A stretch of 64,000 bases of DNA from Streptomyces sp. APSN-46.1 (GCF_022815725.1 NZ_JALGRF010000002.1:434001-498000); one strand, 5' to 3'; numbered from the stretch's first letter, positions 38,646 through 47,508 are shown. Notes: a model not told the origin generated them from the sequence alone. Numbers and translations: made by a program.

Positions 38646-39634
38646 GACGTGGTGCCGAGCGCCTTCTGGAGGTTCTTCAGGTTGGAGCGCATGACCTCGA
38701 AGTAGTCAGCGCCCTGGGACTTGTCGGTGATTCCCTCGAGCGGGTCGAGGACATCGGTCTTCAGGCCCGTGTCGGAGGCGAGGCTCTTGGCCGTCTTGTC
38801 GCTGGCCAGGGTCTCGAAGAACACCGTGGAGACATTCTCCTTCTTCGCGATCTCCCGGATCTCCTTCATGCGGGCCGGGCTCGGCTCGGACTCGGGGTCG
38901 AGGCCGGAGATGCCCTCCTGGTCCAGGCCGTAGCGCTCGGCGAGGTAGCCGAAGGCGGAGTGCGTGGTGATGAAGGTCTTGGTGGCCGGGTTCTTCAGGC
39001 CGGTCTCGAACTCGGTGTTCAGCGCGTTCAGTTGGGCCACGAGCTCGTCGGTGTTCTTCTTGTAGTCCGCCGCGTGGTCGGGGTCGGCCTTCTCCAGTGC
39101 CGCGCCGACGCCCTTGGCGACCTCGGCGTACTTCACCGGGTCGAGCCAGACGTGCGGGTCCTGGCCGGCTTCGCCGTCGCCGTGGTCGTCGCCGTGGGCC
39201 TCCTCGCCCTCGCTCTCGGCCTCGCCCTCGTGGCCGTGGTCGTGGCCGGAGGTGCCGTGCGCCTCCAGGGAGGTGAGCGTGCCGGCGTCGACGATGTTCT
39301 TCACGCCGGACTGGGCGACGGCCTTGTCGACGGCGGGCTGCAGGGTCTTGAGGTAGAGCACCACGTCGGCCTCGGCCAGCTGCGCGGTCTGCTTCGGGGT
39401 GATCTCCAGGTCGTGCGGCTCCACACCCGGCTTGGTCAGGGTGGTGGCCTTCACGTGGTCCTTGCCGATCTGCTCGGCGAGGAACAGCATCGGGTAGAAC
39501 GACGCCGTCACGTCGAGCTTGCCGTCGGAGTTGCCGCCGGAGGCGCCGGCTCCGGAGCAGGCGGTGAGGGCCGTGGCGCCGAGGGCGACGGCTCCGGCGA
39601 GGGCGGCGGTGGGTATGAGGCGTCGTACGTTCAT
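38642..39634 (-). CDS. znuA: Zinc ABC transporter substrate-binding lipoprotein ZnuA
   Basis: Cluster A-I metal-binding lipoprotein, 330 residues. The lipobox is LTAC near residue 26. The metal ligands follow the family pattern (EPHDLE, DPHVWLDP, THSAFGY) and a His/Asp/Glu-rich loop (HGTSGHDHGHEGE ... HGDDHGDGEA, about residues 125-155) marks zinc specificity. ATG 39634 was chosen; ATGs at 39643 and 39649 are in frame. The Zur box begins 22 bp upstream. Confidence 0.95.
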   Translation of the reverse strand: MNVRRLIPTAALAGAVALGATALTACSGAGASGGNSDGKLDVTASFYPMLFLAEQIGKDHVKATTLTKPGVEPHDLEITPKQTAQLAEADVVLYLKTLQPAVDKAVAQSGVKNIVDAGTLTSLEAHGTSGHDHGHEGEAESEGEEAHGDDHGDGEAGQDPHVWLDPVKYAEVAKGVGAALEKADPDHAADYKKNTDELVAQLNALNTEFETGLKNPATKTFITTHSAFGYLAERYGLDQEGISGLDPESEPSPARMKEIREIAKKENVSTVFFETLASDKTAKSLASDTGLKTDVLDPLEGITDKSQGADYFEVMRSNLKNLQKALGTTS

Positions 39635-39655
39635 GACATCCATTTTCATCAAAAA

Positions 39656-39670
39656 TGGAAACGATTGTCA
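39656..39670 (-). promoter_or_regulatory. Zur box upstream of znuA
   Basis: On the minus strand TGACAATCGTTTCCA, a 7-1-7 inverted motif matching the Streptomyces Zur box TGaaAAtgATTttCA at 11 of 15 positions, about 22 bp before the znuA ATG. Zinc-loaded Zur should repress znuACB-zur here. Confidence 0.8.
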
Positions 39671-39743
39671 AAAACCCTGGTGGGCGGCCCCCGTGGAGGC
39701 CGTGGAGGGGGATCCGATTTGAAAGGGGGGGTGCGGGCGCCGG

Positions 39744-39749
39744 TAACCT
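39744..39749 (+). promoter_or_regulatory. Candidate -10 element of glyS
   Basis: TAACCT at 39744-39749 gives a leader of about 35 nt before GTG 39789, with GAAGAGAG as ribosome site. No T-box element was recognised. Confidence 0.35.
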
Positions 39750-39788
39750 TAAGGCTTCGCCGTTCGTCCTCGTAATGAAGAGAGCACC

Positions 39789-41171
39789 GTGGCCGCCGAC
39801 AAGATCGAAACCATCGTCAGCCTGAGCAAGCGCCGTGGCTTCGTTTTCCCGTGCAGTGAGATCTACGGCGGCTCTCGGGCTGCCTGGGATTACGGTCCGC
39901 TGGGTGTCGAGCTGAAGGAGAACATCAAGCGCCAGTGGTGGAAGGCGATGGTCACCGGGCGTGAGGACATCGTCGGTCTCGACTCGTCCGTGATCCTGGC
40001 CCCCGAGGTCTGGGTGGCCTCCGGCCACGTCGCGACCTTCTCGGACCCGCTGACCGAGTGCACCTCCTGCCACAAGCGTCACCGCGCGGACCACCTGGAA
40101 GAGGCGTACGAGGCCAAGCACGGCCGCGTGCCCGCCAACGGTCTCGCCGACGTCAACTGCCCCAACTGCGGCGTGAAGGGCCAGTTCACCGAGCCCAAGC
40201 AGTTCTCCGGCATGCTGGAGACCCACCTCGGCCCGACCCAGGACACCGGCTCGAAGGCGTTCCTGCGCCCCGAGACGGCCCAGGGCATCTTCACCAACTT
40301 CGCCACGGTGCAGACCACCTCGCGCAAGAAGCCCCCGTTCGGCATCGCGCAGATGGGCAAGTCCTTCCGGAACGAGATCACTCCGGGTAACTTCATCTTC
40401 CGCACGCGCGAGTTCGAGCAGATGGAGATGGAGTTCTTCGTCAAGCCGGGCGAGGACGAGCAGTGGCAGGAGTACTGGATGGCCGAGCGCTGGAACTGGT
40501 ACCGCGGCCTCGGCATCCGCGAGGAGAACATCCGCTGGTACGAGCACCCGAAGGAGAAGCTGTCCCACTACTCGAAGCGCACCGCCGACATCGAGTACCG
40601 CTTCAACTTCGGCGGCAACGAGTTCTCCGAGCTCGAAGGCGTGGCCAACCGCACCGACTTCGACCTCAAGGCGCACTCCGCCGCCTCCGGCCAGGACCTC
40701 ACCTACTTCGACCAGGACGCCGGTGAGCGCTACACCCCGTACGTCATCGAGCCGGCGGCCGGTGTCAACCGCGCCATGCTCGCCTTCATGCTCGACGCGT
40801 ACAACGAGGACGAGGCCCCGAACGCCAAGGGCGTCATGGAGAAGCGCACCGTGATGCGCCTCGACCCGCGCCTGGCCCCGATCAAGGTCGCCGTCCTGCC
40901 GCTGTCCCGCAACGCGCAGCTGTCGCCGAAGGCCAAGGGCCTCGCCGCCGACCTGCGCAAGAACTGGAACATCGAGTTCGACGACGCGGGCGCCATCGGC
41001 CGCCGCTACCGCCGCCAGGACGAGATCGGTACGCCGTTCTGCGTCACCGTCGACTTCGACACCCTGGACGACAACGCCGTGACCGTGCGTGAGCGCGACA
41101 CCATGAAGCAGGAGCGCGTCTCCCTGGACCAGATCCAGAGCTACCTCGGCAGCCGTCTGCTCGGCTGCTAG
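39789..41171 (+). CDS. glyS: Glycine--tRNA ligase (alpha2 type)
   Basis: Class II aminoacyl-tRNA synthetase of 460 residues, the homodimeric alpha2 type also found in eukaryotes. Motif 2 region [25 protein letters not shown], motif 3 [14 protein letters not shown] and the C-terminal anticodon-binding domain (about 360-460) are clear; a [12 protein letters not shown] ... CPNCG insertion lies near residues 85-130. Diverges from znuA; followed by a strong terminator. Confidence 0.97.
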   Translation: MAADKIETIVSLSKRRGFVFPCSEIYGGSRAAWDYGPLGVELKENIKRQWWKAMVTGREDIVGLDSSVILAPEVWVASGHVATFSDPLTECTSCHKRHRADHLEEAYEAKHGRVPANGLADVNCPNCGVKGQFTEPKQFSGMLETHLGPTQDTGSKAFLRPETAQGIFTNFATVQTTSRKKPPFGIAQMGKSFRNEITPGNFIFRTREFEQMEMEFFVKPGEDEQWQEYWMAERWNWYRGLGIREENIRWYEHPKEKLSHYSKRTADIEYRFNFGGNEFSELEGVANRTDFDLKAHSAASGQDLTYFDQDAGERYTPYVIEPAAGVNRAMLAFMLDAYNEDEAPNAKGVMEKRTVMRLDPRLAPIKVAVLPLSRNAQLSPKAKGLAADLRKNWNIEFDDAGAIGRRYRRQDEIGTPFCVTVDFDTLDDNAVTVRERDTMKQERVSLDQIQSYLGSRLLGC

Positions 41172-41192
41172 GTTCCGCTTCGGCCGAACGAC

Positions 41193-41227
41193 CGGTGGCC
41201 CGGTGCGCACTGCGCACCGGGCCACCG
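41193..41227. terminator. Bidirectional terminator between glyS and the VC0807-type gene
   Basis: Perfect 17-bp arms (41193-41209 starting CGGTGGCCCGGTGCGCA, and 41211-41227) in the 69-bp gap between convergent genes. Confidence 0.9.
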
Positions 41228-41240
41228 TCGTCTTCCGCGC

Positions 41241-41960
41241 CTACGAGGTCGCGGGCTGGGCCGCCGCGGCAGCAGCGGTCTCGGCCGCGCGCCGCTCGCC
41301 CTCGCGCCGGGAGCGCTTGCCGTAGAGCGCGGTCCACAGGGCCAGCACGCCGAGCACGGCGTAGATCATGATCGGGCTGATGACCACCATCGTGCCGGTG
41401 GGCAGGGTGTACGCCAGGGCGATCCGCACCGCGGCCTCGACGAGGTACGCCACACCCCACACCGTGGTCATGACGGTCATCGTCCGGCGGAAGCCCTCGA
41501 ACTGCCACAGGCCGTTCCACCAGGCCGTGCTCTCGGGGGTGCCGTCGGTGGCGAACTTGCGGCCGAAGTAGAACATCAGCGGCCGCGGCGCGAGCAGGGT
41601 GGCCAGGCAGAGCACCCCGAACAGCCCGGTCACACCGGAGTCCTTGATCAGCAGGGCGCGGGCCGAGTGCGCGCCGATCAGCGAGACGACGGCCGTGATC
41701 ACCAGGAACACCAGGGTGACGACGGCGAATTCGTCGAGCTTGCGGCGCCAGGCCAGGTGGATGGCGCTGTCGAGGACGGGCCACGCGCTGCTGAGCAGCA
41801 GTGCGCCGAACTCGCTCCAGCCGTGGTCGTGGAGCTGGTTGTACGTGATGATCGGCGCGACCACGTTGAGGCCGATGGTCAGAATCCAGCCGAGTGCCGC
41901 GGCGGAACCCGAGCGGGCGGGCGGCTCCGGACGGTCGTCCCGGAGCTCTTGAGCGGACAT
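41241..41960 (-). CDS. VC0807-family membrane protein
   Basis: 239 residues with about six hydrophobic segments and a Lys/Arg/Ala-rich cytoplasmic tail. The sequence resembles the VC0807 family (motifs ITYNQLHDHGWSEFGALLLSSAWPVLDSAIHLAW and PRPLMFYFGRKFATDG). Function unknown. ATG 41960 has GGGGGGAA upstream, and that segment can be hidden in a hairpin with UUCCCCCC. Confidence 0.75.
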   Translation of the reverse strand: MSAQELRDDRPEPPARSGSAAALGWILTIGLNVVAPIITYNQLHDHGWSEFGALLLSSAWPVLDSAIHLAWRRKLDEFAVVTLVFLVITAVVSLIGAHSARALLIKDSGVTGLFGVLCLATLLAPRPLMFYFGRKFATDGTPESTAWWNGLWQFEGFRRTMTVMTTVWGVAYLVEAAVRIALAYTLPTGTMVVISPIMIYAVLGVLALWTALYGKRSRREGERRAAETAAAAAAQPATS

Positions 41961-41962
41961 GC

Positions 41963-42003
41963 TTCCCCCCTGAGAAGTACCTGATGAGTGCGGTCGGGGG
42001 GAA
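41963..42003 (-). promoter_or_regulatory. Hairpin covering the ribosome site
   Basis: In the mRNA, UUCCCCCC (from 42003) can pair with GGGGGGAA (ending 41963), perfect 8 bp with a 25-nt loop, and the second arm is the Shine-Dalgarno sequence 2 nt before ATG 41960. TACGTT (42007-42002) is a possible -10 close to the first arm, so the first arm may fall at or before the transcript start. Confidence 0.35.
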
Positions 42004-42097
42004 CGTAGGGCAGGTGTGCGGCGCGCGACAGGGCCCCCCGCCTCAAATGATCACCAAGCTGTCCGGAATGGACCACTCCTCTTCGGGGGCGGCCGGA

Positions 42098-42691
42098 TCA
42101 GGCGCGCAGGCCCCGGATCACGAGGGACGTGACCGCCTCGAACTCCGTGATGATCGTGGGCGAGAACCATTCCCCCGCGTACTGCGGGTCATGGAAGCGG
42201 CCGGTGGCGTCGAACACCGCGCGGGCGGCGGCCGGGACATCGGGGGCCGACAGGGAGCCGTCCGCGACGCCCTCGGCGATGATCCGGGCCAACTGATCGA
42301 TCAGCGCGCTCAGATGGTGGTCCACCACCCCGCTGTTCTCGGCGAGCAGCACCGAGTACGTCGCGAACAGCTCGGGGTCGGCGCCCGCCTTGCGGCGCTT
42401 GGCCTCGAACAGGGCCTCCAGCCAGGCTTCCAGCTTGGACGGTGCCGTTCCCGTCGGCGCCGAGGCGATCTGCTCCAGCGCCACGACGCTCTTGGCGAGC
42501 CAGCGGTCCGTGACGGCCTCGCGCAGCGCCGCCTTCGACGGGAAGTGCCGGTACACGCTGCCGTGGCTGACACCCAGGGCGCGCGCCACGTCCACCACGG
42601 TCGCCTTGGTGGGGCCGAAGCGGCGCAGCACCTCCTCGGTGGTTTCCAGGATGCGCTCGGGCGTCAGGGGTTCGGCGGCAGCGGGTGGCAT
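42098..42691 (-). CDS. TetR family transcriptional regulator
   Basis: 197 residues with an N-terminal TetR helix-turn-helix (TPERILETTEEVLRRFGPTKATVVDVARALGVSHGSVYRHFPSKAALREAV, in segments about residues 9-58) and a C-terminal ligand domain. It lies 21 bp downstream of the aldo/keto reductase gene on the same strand, so it is in the same transcript and a candidate for binding the 15-bp-arm inverted repeat before that gene. Confidence 0.92.
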   Translation of the reverse strand: MPPAAAEPLTPERILETTEEVLRRFGPTKATVVDVARALGVSHGSVYRHFPSKAALREAVTDRWLAKSVVALEQIASAPTGTAPSKLEAWLEALFEAKRRKAGADPELFATYSVLLAENSGVVDHHLSALIDQLARIIAEGVADGSLSAPDVPAAARAVFDATGRFHDPQYAGEWFSPTIITEFEAVTSLVIRGLRA

Positions 42692-42712
42692 GGGTACGAC
42701 CGTACCGCCAGC

Positions 42713-43792
42713 TCAGTGCTCGCTGTCGAGGTGGGCCATCTGCGCCGCCGGGTACCGCTCGCCGGCCGCGGCTCCGGCCGGAACCGCCTCCTCGATCGCG
42801 GACAGGTCCGCAGCGGTCAGCTCCACCTCCATGGCACCGAGTGCCTCGCTCAGCCGGTCCCGGCGCCGCGCCCCCACCAGCGGCACGATGTCCTCACCGC
42901 GTGAGAGCACCCAGGCGATGGCTGTCTGCGCGACGCTCACGCCCTTGCCCTCGGCCACCTTGCGCAGGGCCTCGACCAGGTCGAGGTTCCGGTGCAGGTT
43001 GTCGCCCTGGAACCGGGGGCTCATCCCGCGGAAGTCGCCCGGGGCCAGCGCGCGGTCACGGGTGAAGTGGCCGCTGATCAGGCCCCTGGACAGCACTCCG
43101 TAGGCCGTGATGCCTATGCCGAGCTCGCGGGCGGTGGGAAGGATCTCCCGCTCGATGCCCCGGGATATCAGCGAGTACTCGATCTGGAGGTCGGAGATCG
43201 GGGCCACGGCGGCGGCCCGGCGCAGTGTGTCCGCGCCGACCTCGGAGAGGCCGATGTGCCGGACGTGTCCGGCCTGGACGGCCTCGGCGATGGCGCCGAC
43301 GGTCTCCTCGATCGGCACGGCCGGATCCACGCGGGCGATCCGGTAGATGTCGATGTGGTCCCGGCCGAGCCGCTGGAGCGAGTAGGCGAGGAAGTTCTTG
43401 ACGGCCTCGGGCCGGCCGTCGTAGCCGGTGAACCCGCCCTCGACCGTGCGCAGCGCGCCGAACTTGACGCTGGTCAGAGCCTGCTCGCGGGCTGCGGCGG
43501 GGGCGGTGCGCAGGGCTTCGCTGATGAGCAGCTCGTTGTGCCCCATGCCGTAGAAGTCGCCGGTGTCGAGCAGCGCCCCCGTGCCTTCGGGGGCGGCGTC
43601 CAGGTAGGCGTGGATCGTCGCGATCGACTCCGCCCGGTCGGCCTCTCCGTACAGGGCGGACATGCCCATGCAGCCGAGGCCGAGCGGGAAGACGGCGGGC
43701 CCGGTGGTGCCGAGCGCGCGCCGCGGGGCGGTAGGGGTGCCGGTTCCGGTGCCGGTTCCGGTGGTCGCTTGGGTGTTCTCGTTCGTCGTCAT
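42713..43792 (-). CDS. Aldo/keto reductase
   Basis: NADPH-dependent reductase fold, 359 residues. The nucleotide-fold entry is LGCMGMSALYGEADRAESIATI, the active-site region GALLDTGDFYGMGHNELLISEAL, the catalytic Lys-type segment VKFGALR and VRHIGLSEVGADTLRRA are typical. A repetitive Thr/Gly N-terminus (TGTGTGTGTPTAP) precedes the barrel. ATG 43792 has the 15-bp-arm inverted repeat 16-51 bp upstream. Substrate unknown. Confidence 0.9.
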   Translation of the reverse strand: MTTNENTQATTGTGTGTGTPTAPRRALGTTGPAVFPLGLGCMGMSALYGEADRAESIATIHAYLDAAPEGTGALLDTGDFYGMGHNELLISEALRTAPAAAREQALTSVKFGALRTVEGGFTGYDGRPEAVKNFLAYSLQRLGRDHIDIYRIARVDPAVPIEETVGAIAEAVQAGHVRHIGLSEVGADTLRRAAAVAPISDLQIEYSLISRGIEREILPTARELGIGITAYGVLSRGLISGHFTRDRALAPGDFRGMSPRFQGDNLHRNLDLVEALRKVAEGKGVSVAQTAIAWVLSRGEDIVPLVGARRRDRLSEALGAMEVELTAADLSAIEEAVPAGAAAGERYPAAQMAHLDSEH

Positions 43793-43807
43793 GGAACGAG
43801 AATGGCA

Positions 43808-43843
43808 TGACGAGTGACAGATTTCAATATCTGTCACTCGTCA
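43808..43843. promoter_or_regulatory. Perfect 15-bp-arm inverted repeat (operator candidate)
   Basis: TGACGAGTGACAGAT (43808-43822), a 6-nt spacer, then its perfect complement (43829-43843). It lies between the DoxX stop and the aldo/keto reductase ATG. The palindrome's core GTGACAGAT...ATCTGTCAC is what a TetR- or MarR-type dimer would bind. It could also end the DoxX transcript, but there is no T-run and it overlaps the promoter region. Confidence 0.65.
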
Positions 43844-43848
43844 GAGTG

Positions 43849-44193
43849 CTACGCCGCTATCCGCAGGGCCAGCGCCGCCGCCGCGACCAGGGTCAGAGCG
43901 GCCGCCGGGGCGAGTTCGTAGTCCTTCACGCGGAGGTGGCTGATGACCGCGCCGACGAAGTAGAGGGTCACGCCGACGGCGGCGGCAATGCCCAGGGGGG
44001 TCACCCACAGGCCGGCGACGAGGCCCACCGCACCCGCGGCCTTCAGGGCGGCCAGGCGCGGCAGCCAGGAGTCCGGGACCTCGACCTTTCGCATGTTGGC
44101 CACGATCTGGTCGTTGCGCTGAAGGGTGACGGTCGCGGAGGCGGCCAGCGCGAGCGCCAGCAGGCCGCCGACTACGGCATAGGCGATGAACAT
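43849..44193 (-). CDS. DoxX-family membrane protein
   Basis: 114 residues with four predicted membrane segments and the DoxX-like LAALKAAGAVGLVAGLWVTPLGIAAAVGVTLYFVGAVISH. ATG 44193 was chosen because GGAGATC is upstream; an in-frame GTG at 44226 is rejected. It is divergent from the MarR regulator and precedes the aldo/keto reductase-TetR pair on the same strand. Confidence 0.8.
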   Translation of the reverse strand: MFIAYAVVGGLLALALAASATVTLQRNDQIVANMRKVEVPDSWLPRLAALKAAGAVGLVAGLWVTPLGIAAAVGVTLYFVGAVISHLRVKDYELAPAAALTLVAAAALALRIAA

Positions 44194-44202
44194 GAAGATC
44201 TC

Positions 44203-44253
44203 CAATGGTCGAAAGTTCAAAACCATTGAATAGCATCAACGATCGAAAGATCG
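44203..44253. promoter_or_regulatory. Inverted repeats between DoxX gene and MarR gene
   Basis: CAATGGT (44203-44209) and ACCATTG (44222-44228) with a 12-bp spacer, then CGATC-GAAA-GATCG (44240-44253). TCGAAAG occurs in both elements. They are likely MarR-type operators in the divergent promoter region. Confidence 0.45.
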
Positions 44254-44284
44254 CAATCATTCCTCGACTGCTACGGTGTGGGAC

Positions 44285-44770
44285 ATGACGGACGTGCGGC
44301 AGGCGGCACAGGAAGCGACGGCGGCGCGGGAAGCCCCGCAGCCGCCGCAGCGGCTCGGCCTGCTGCTGGCCTGGCACGGCTCGGTCACCCAGGCCCGCAT
44401 GAAGAAGGCGCTCAGCGCCGCCGGGCTCACCCCGCGGCACGCCATGACGCTCATGCACCTGGAGGGCGGCCCCATCAGCCAGCGGGCCCTCGCCGACCGG
44501 CTGGAGGTGGACCCCAGCGTGCTCGTCGGGATCCTCAACGACCTGGAGCGCGACGGCCTCGCCGAGCGCCGCCGGGACCCGGCGGACCGCCGCCGCCACA
44601 ACGTGGCCATCACGGCCGCCGGCGCCGCCGTCCTCGGCAAGACCAACGCGGCGCTCGACGCCGTCGAGCTCGGGCTGTTCGCCGGGCTCTCCGAGCAGGA
44701 CCGCGACGTACTGCGCGGTCTCCTGGCCCGGATCGACTCGCACCCGGACGACTTCGACTGCCAGGAGTAG
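44285..44770 (+). CDS. MarR family transcriptional regulator
   Basis: 161-residue winged-helix protein. The recognition region reads ISQRALADRLEVDPSVLVGILNDLERDGLAERRRDPADRRRHNVAIT, the classic MarR helix-turn-helix and DxRxR wing. TACGGT at 44272-44277 lies 7 nt before ATG 44285, so the gene is probably leaderless. It is convergent with the DHA2 exporter and divergent from the DoxX gene. Confidence 0.93.
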   Translation: MTDVRQAAQEATAAREAPQPPQRLGLLLAWHGSVTQARMKKALSAAGLTPRHAMTLMHLEGGPISQRALADRLEVDPSVLVGILNDLERDGLAERRRDPADRRRHNVAITAAGAAVLGKTNAALDAVELGLFAGLSEQDRDVLRGLLARIDSHPDDFDCQE

Positions 44771-44813
44771 CAGGAGTAGTCCGGGGCGGGCGAGGCGTGC
44801 CCCAAGCCGCCCG

Positions 44814-46265
44814 TCAGACGTGCGGCGGAGCCCCGGCCGGCGAGGGGCTGGCCTGCGGGGGCTCCAGCGTCCGGGCCGTCCGCTCGGCCGTCGCCATCGC
44901 CCAGGGCCCGCTGCTCACGGCGCCCACGACGAGCACGAACAGCCCGCAGACCGTGATGATCCACCAGGCCGGCCCGGTCGCCGAGCCGAAGTCGGCGCCG
45001 CCCTCCATCCCGGCCGCCAGCACCGCGCCCACCACCGCGACCCCCAGCGTCCCGCCGGTCTGCCGGCTCGTCGAGGCCACGGCGGCCGCGACACCCGCCT
45101 GCGCGCGCGGCATCCCGGAGACCGCCGTATTGGTGATCGGCGCGTTGACCATGCCGAAGCCCAGCCCGAAGAGCACGTACCCGGTGAACATCAGCGGGGT
45201 GGAGGTCTCGGCGTTGAACACCGCGAAGAGCAGCCCGCTCGCCGCCATGGCCACCCCCGCGATCAGCAGCGGCAGCCGCGGCCCCCGGGCGCCGACCAGC
45301 CGCCCCGACACCGGTGCGAACAGGAAGGTGCAGGCCGCCATCGGGAGCATGTAGAGCCCGGCGTCCAGCGCGTCCAGCCCCCGTACGTCCTGGAGGTACA
45401 GGGTGTTCAGGAAGAGGAACCCCGCCATCCCGGCGAACGCGCACACCGCGATCACCGTGGCCCCGCTGAAGGGGGCGCTCCGGAAGAACCGCGGGTCGAT
45501 CAGCGGTTCCGTCCGCCGCGGTTCGTACAGCAGCAGCCCCACCAGCGACGCGAGGGCCACCGCCGCGCAGCCGAGGATCAGCCCGGAGGTCCAGCCGGCC
45601 GCCGGCGCCTCGATGATCCCGTACGTCAGCGAGCCGAGCAGCGCCATGACCAGCAGCTGGCCCACCGGATCCGGGCGGCGCGGCCGGTCGGCCCGCGACT
45701 CCGGGACGTAGTGCAGGGTCAGTGCCAGGGCGAGCAGCCCGACCGGGATGTTGATCCAGAAGATCGACCGCCAGCCGATCGTGTCCACCAGCAGGCCGCC
45801 GACCATCGGGCCAGCGGCCATGGAGATGCCCGCCACCGCGCCCCAGATCCCGATGGCCCGGGCCCGCTGGGCGGGCTCGGTGAAGGTGTTGGTGATGATC
45901 GACATGGCGACCGGGTTGAGCATGGCGCCGCCGAGGGCCTGGATCATCCGGAAGACGATCAGCCACTCCAGGTCGGGCGCCATCGAGCAGAGCAGCGACC
46001 CGAAGGTGAAGAGCGCGAGGCCGGCGATGAAGACCTTGCGCCGCCCGATCCGGTCCGCCGTCGAGCCGGCCAGCATCAGCAGTGAGGCCAGCACCAGGGT
46101 GTAGGCGTCGATGGTCCACTGCATCCCCGCGACCGAGGCGTTGAGCTCCCGGCGCATGGAGGGGAGCGCGACGTTCAGGACGGTGTTGTCGAGGCTGACC
46201 ATGAGCAGGCTCATGCAGCAGATCGACAGGACCAGCATGCGCGTGCGGTGGCTCACATCGGACAT
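44814..46265 (-). CDS. DHA2-family (14-segment) drug efflux MFS transporter
   Basis: 483 residues with about 14 hydrophobic segments. Family signatures are SLDNTVLNVALPSMRRELNAS, the loop RIGRRK, GGAMLNPVAMS and GWRSIFWINIPVGLL, matching the EmrB/QacA type. It diverges from dusB and is leaderless in appearance (TACTAT at 46278-46273, 7 nt before its ATG). No dedicated regulator adjoins, although the MarR gene is just beyond its 3' end. Confidence 0.92.
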   Translation of the reverse strand: MSDVSHRTRMLVLSICCMSLLMVSLDNTVLNVALPSMRRELNASVAGMQWTIDAYTLVLASLLMLAGSTADRIGRRKVFIAGLALFTFGSLLCSMAPDLEWLIVFRMIQALGGAMLNPVAMSIITNTFTEPAQRARAIGIWGAVAGISMAAGPMVGGLLVDTIGWRSIFWINIPVGLLALALTLHYVPESRADRPRRPDPVGQLLVMALLGSLTYGIIEAPAAGWTSGLILGCAAVALASLVGLLLYEPRRTEPLIDPRFFRSAPFSGATVIAVCAFAGMAGFLFLNTLYLQDVRGLDALDAGLYMLPMAACTFLFAPVSGRLVGARGPRLPLLIAGVAMAASGLLFAVFNAETSTPLMFTGYVLFGLGFGMVNAPITNTAVSGMPRAQAGVAAAVASTSRQTGGTLGVAVVGAVLAAGMEGGADFGSATGPAWWIITVCGLFVLVVGAVSSGPWAMATAERTARTLEPPQASPSPAGAPPHV

Positions 46266-46272
46266 ATCGGCG

Positions 46273-46278
46273 ATAGTA
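46273..46278 (-). promoter_or_regulatory. -10 element of the exporter gene
   Basis: TACTAT on the minus strand, 7 nt before ATG 46265. Confidence 0.5.
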
Positions 46279-46305
46279 CGGCTAACTAACGACTACGGCA
46301 TGCGC

Positions 46306-46311
46306 GACAAT
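46306..46311 (+). promoter_or_regulatory. -10 element of a leaderless dusB promoter
   Basis: GACAAT, 6 nt (GGGGGG), then ATG 46318; identical in hexamer and spacing to hemW and recO. A frame from 46111 also reads through but lacks support. Confidence 0.6.
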
Positions 46312-46317
46312 GGGGGG

Positions 46318-47460
46318 ATGACCACGCTCCCTCCGTCGCTCGCGATCGGCCCGCACACCGTGCAGCCCCCGGTGGTGCTCGCGCCCATGGCCGGCATCAC
46401 CAATGCCCCGTTCCGCACCCTTTGTCGCGAATTCAGTGGTGGCAAGGGGCTGTTCGTGAGCGAGATGATCACGACCCGCGCCCTGGTCGAGCGCAACGAG
46501 AAGACCATGCAGCTGATCCACTTCGACGAGACCGAGAAGCCCCGCTCGATTCAGCTGTACGGGGTAGACCCGGCGACGGTCGGCAAGGCGGTCCGCATGA
46601 TCGTCGAGGAGGACCGGGCCGACCACATCGACCTCAACTTCGGCTGCCCGGTCCCCAAGGTGACCCGCAAGGGCGGCGGCTCGGCCCTCCCGTACAAGCG
46701 GAACCTGCTGCGGGCGATCCTGCGCGAGGCCGTCGCGGGCGCCGGCGACCTGCCGGTGACGATGAAGATGCGCAAGGGCATCAACGACGAGCACCTCACC
46801 TACCTGGACGCGGGCCGGATCGCCGTCGAGGAGGGCGTCACCGCCATCGCCCTGCACGGGCGCACCACCGCCCAGCACTACGGCGGCACCGCCGACTGGG
46901 ACGCCATCGCGCGGCTCAAGGAGCACGTGCCGGAGATCCCCGTCCTCGGCAACGGGGACATCTGGTGTGCCGAGGACGCGTTGCGGATGGTCCGCGAGAC
47001 CGGCTGCGACGGCGTGGTCGTCGGTCGCGGCTGCCTGGGGCGGCCGTGGCTGTTCAACGACCTGGTGGCGGCCTTCGAGGGGCGTTCAGAGGACTTCCAC
47101 AAGCCGACGCTGCGCGAGGTCGCGGGGACCATGCACCGGCACGCGCAGCTGCTGGGGGAGTGGATCGGCGACGAGGCGCGCGGAGTGATCGACTTCCGTA
47201 AGCACGTGGCCTGGTACCTCAAGGGCTTCGCGGTCGGATCCGAGATGCGCCAGAAGCTCGCCGTCACTTCGTCACTGTCCGAGCTGGACGCTCATTTGAG
47301 CGAGCTCGACCTGGACCAGGCCTGGCCCGAGAGTGCGGACGGTCCGCGCGGCCGGACGTCCGGAAACAACCGGGTTGTCCTGCCGGACGGCTGGCTGAAG
47401 GATCCGTACGACTGTGCCGGGGTGAGTGAGGATGCCGAGCTGGACACGTCCGGAGGCTGA
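46318..47460 (+). CDS. dusB: tRNA-dihydrouridine synthase
   Basis: FMN enzyme that reduces uridine in the tRNA D-loop, 380 residues. The barrel has APMAGITNAPFRTLCREF near residue 22, the catalytic-Cys segment FGCPVPKVTRKGGGSAL and HGRTTAQHYGGTADW followed by VLGNGDIW and GVVVGRGCLGRPWLF. The C-terminal tail after residue 345 is acidic and poorly conserved. Ends before a strong terminator. Confidence 0.94.
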   Translation: MTTLPPSLAIGPHTVQPPVVLAPMAGITNAPFRTLCREFSGGKGLFVSEMITTRALVERNEKTMQLIHFDETEKPRSIQLYGVDPATVGKAVRMIVEEDRADHIDLNFGCPVPKVTRKGGGSALPYKRNLLRAILREAVAGAGDLPVTMKMRKGINDEHLTYLDAGRIAVEEGVTAIALHGRTTAQHYGGTADWDAIARLKEHVPEIPVLGNGDIWCAEDALRMVRETGCDGVVVGRGCLGRPWLFNDLVAAFEGRSEDFHKPTLREVAGTMHRHAQLLGEWIGDEARGVIDFRKHVAWYLKGFAVGSEMRQKLAVTSSLSELDAHLSELDLDQAWPESADGPRGRTSGNNRVVLPDGWLKDPYDCAGVSEDAELDTSGG

Positions 47461-47508
47461 CATTTCGCCCTCGCGGTAGCGTGATATACGCCACGCATGG
47501 GTGGGGTT

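Noticed and set aside
38706..41225. Minus-strand frame of 839 codons opposite glyS
   Set aside because: Complement of glyS and an out-of-frame znuA reading; no domain.
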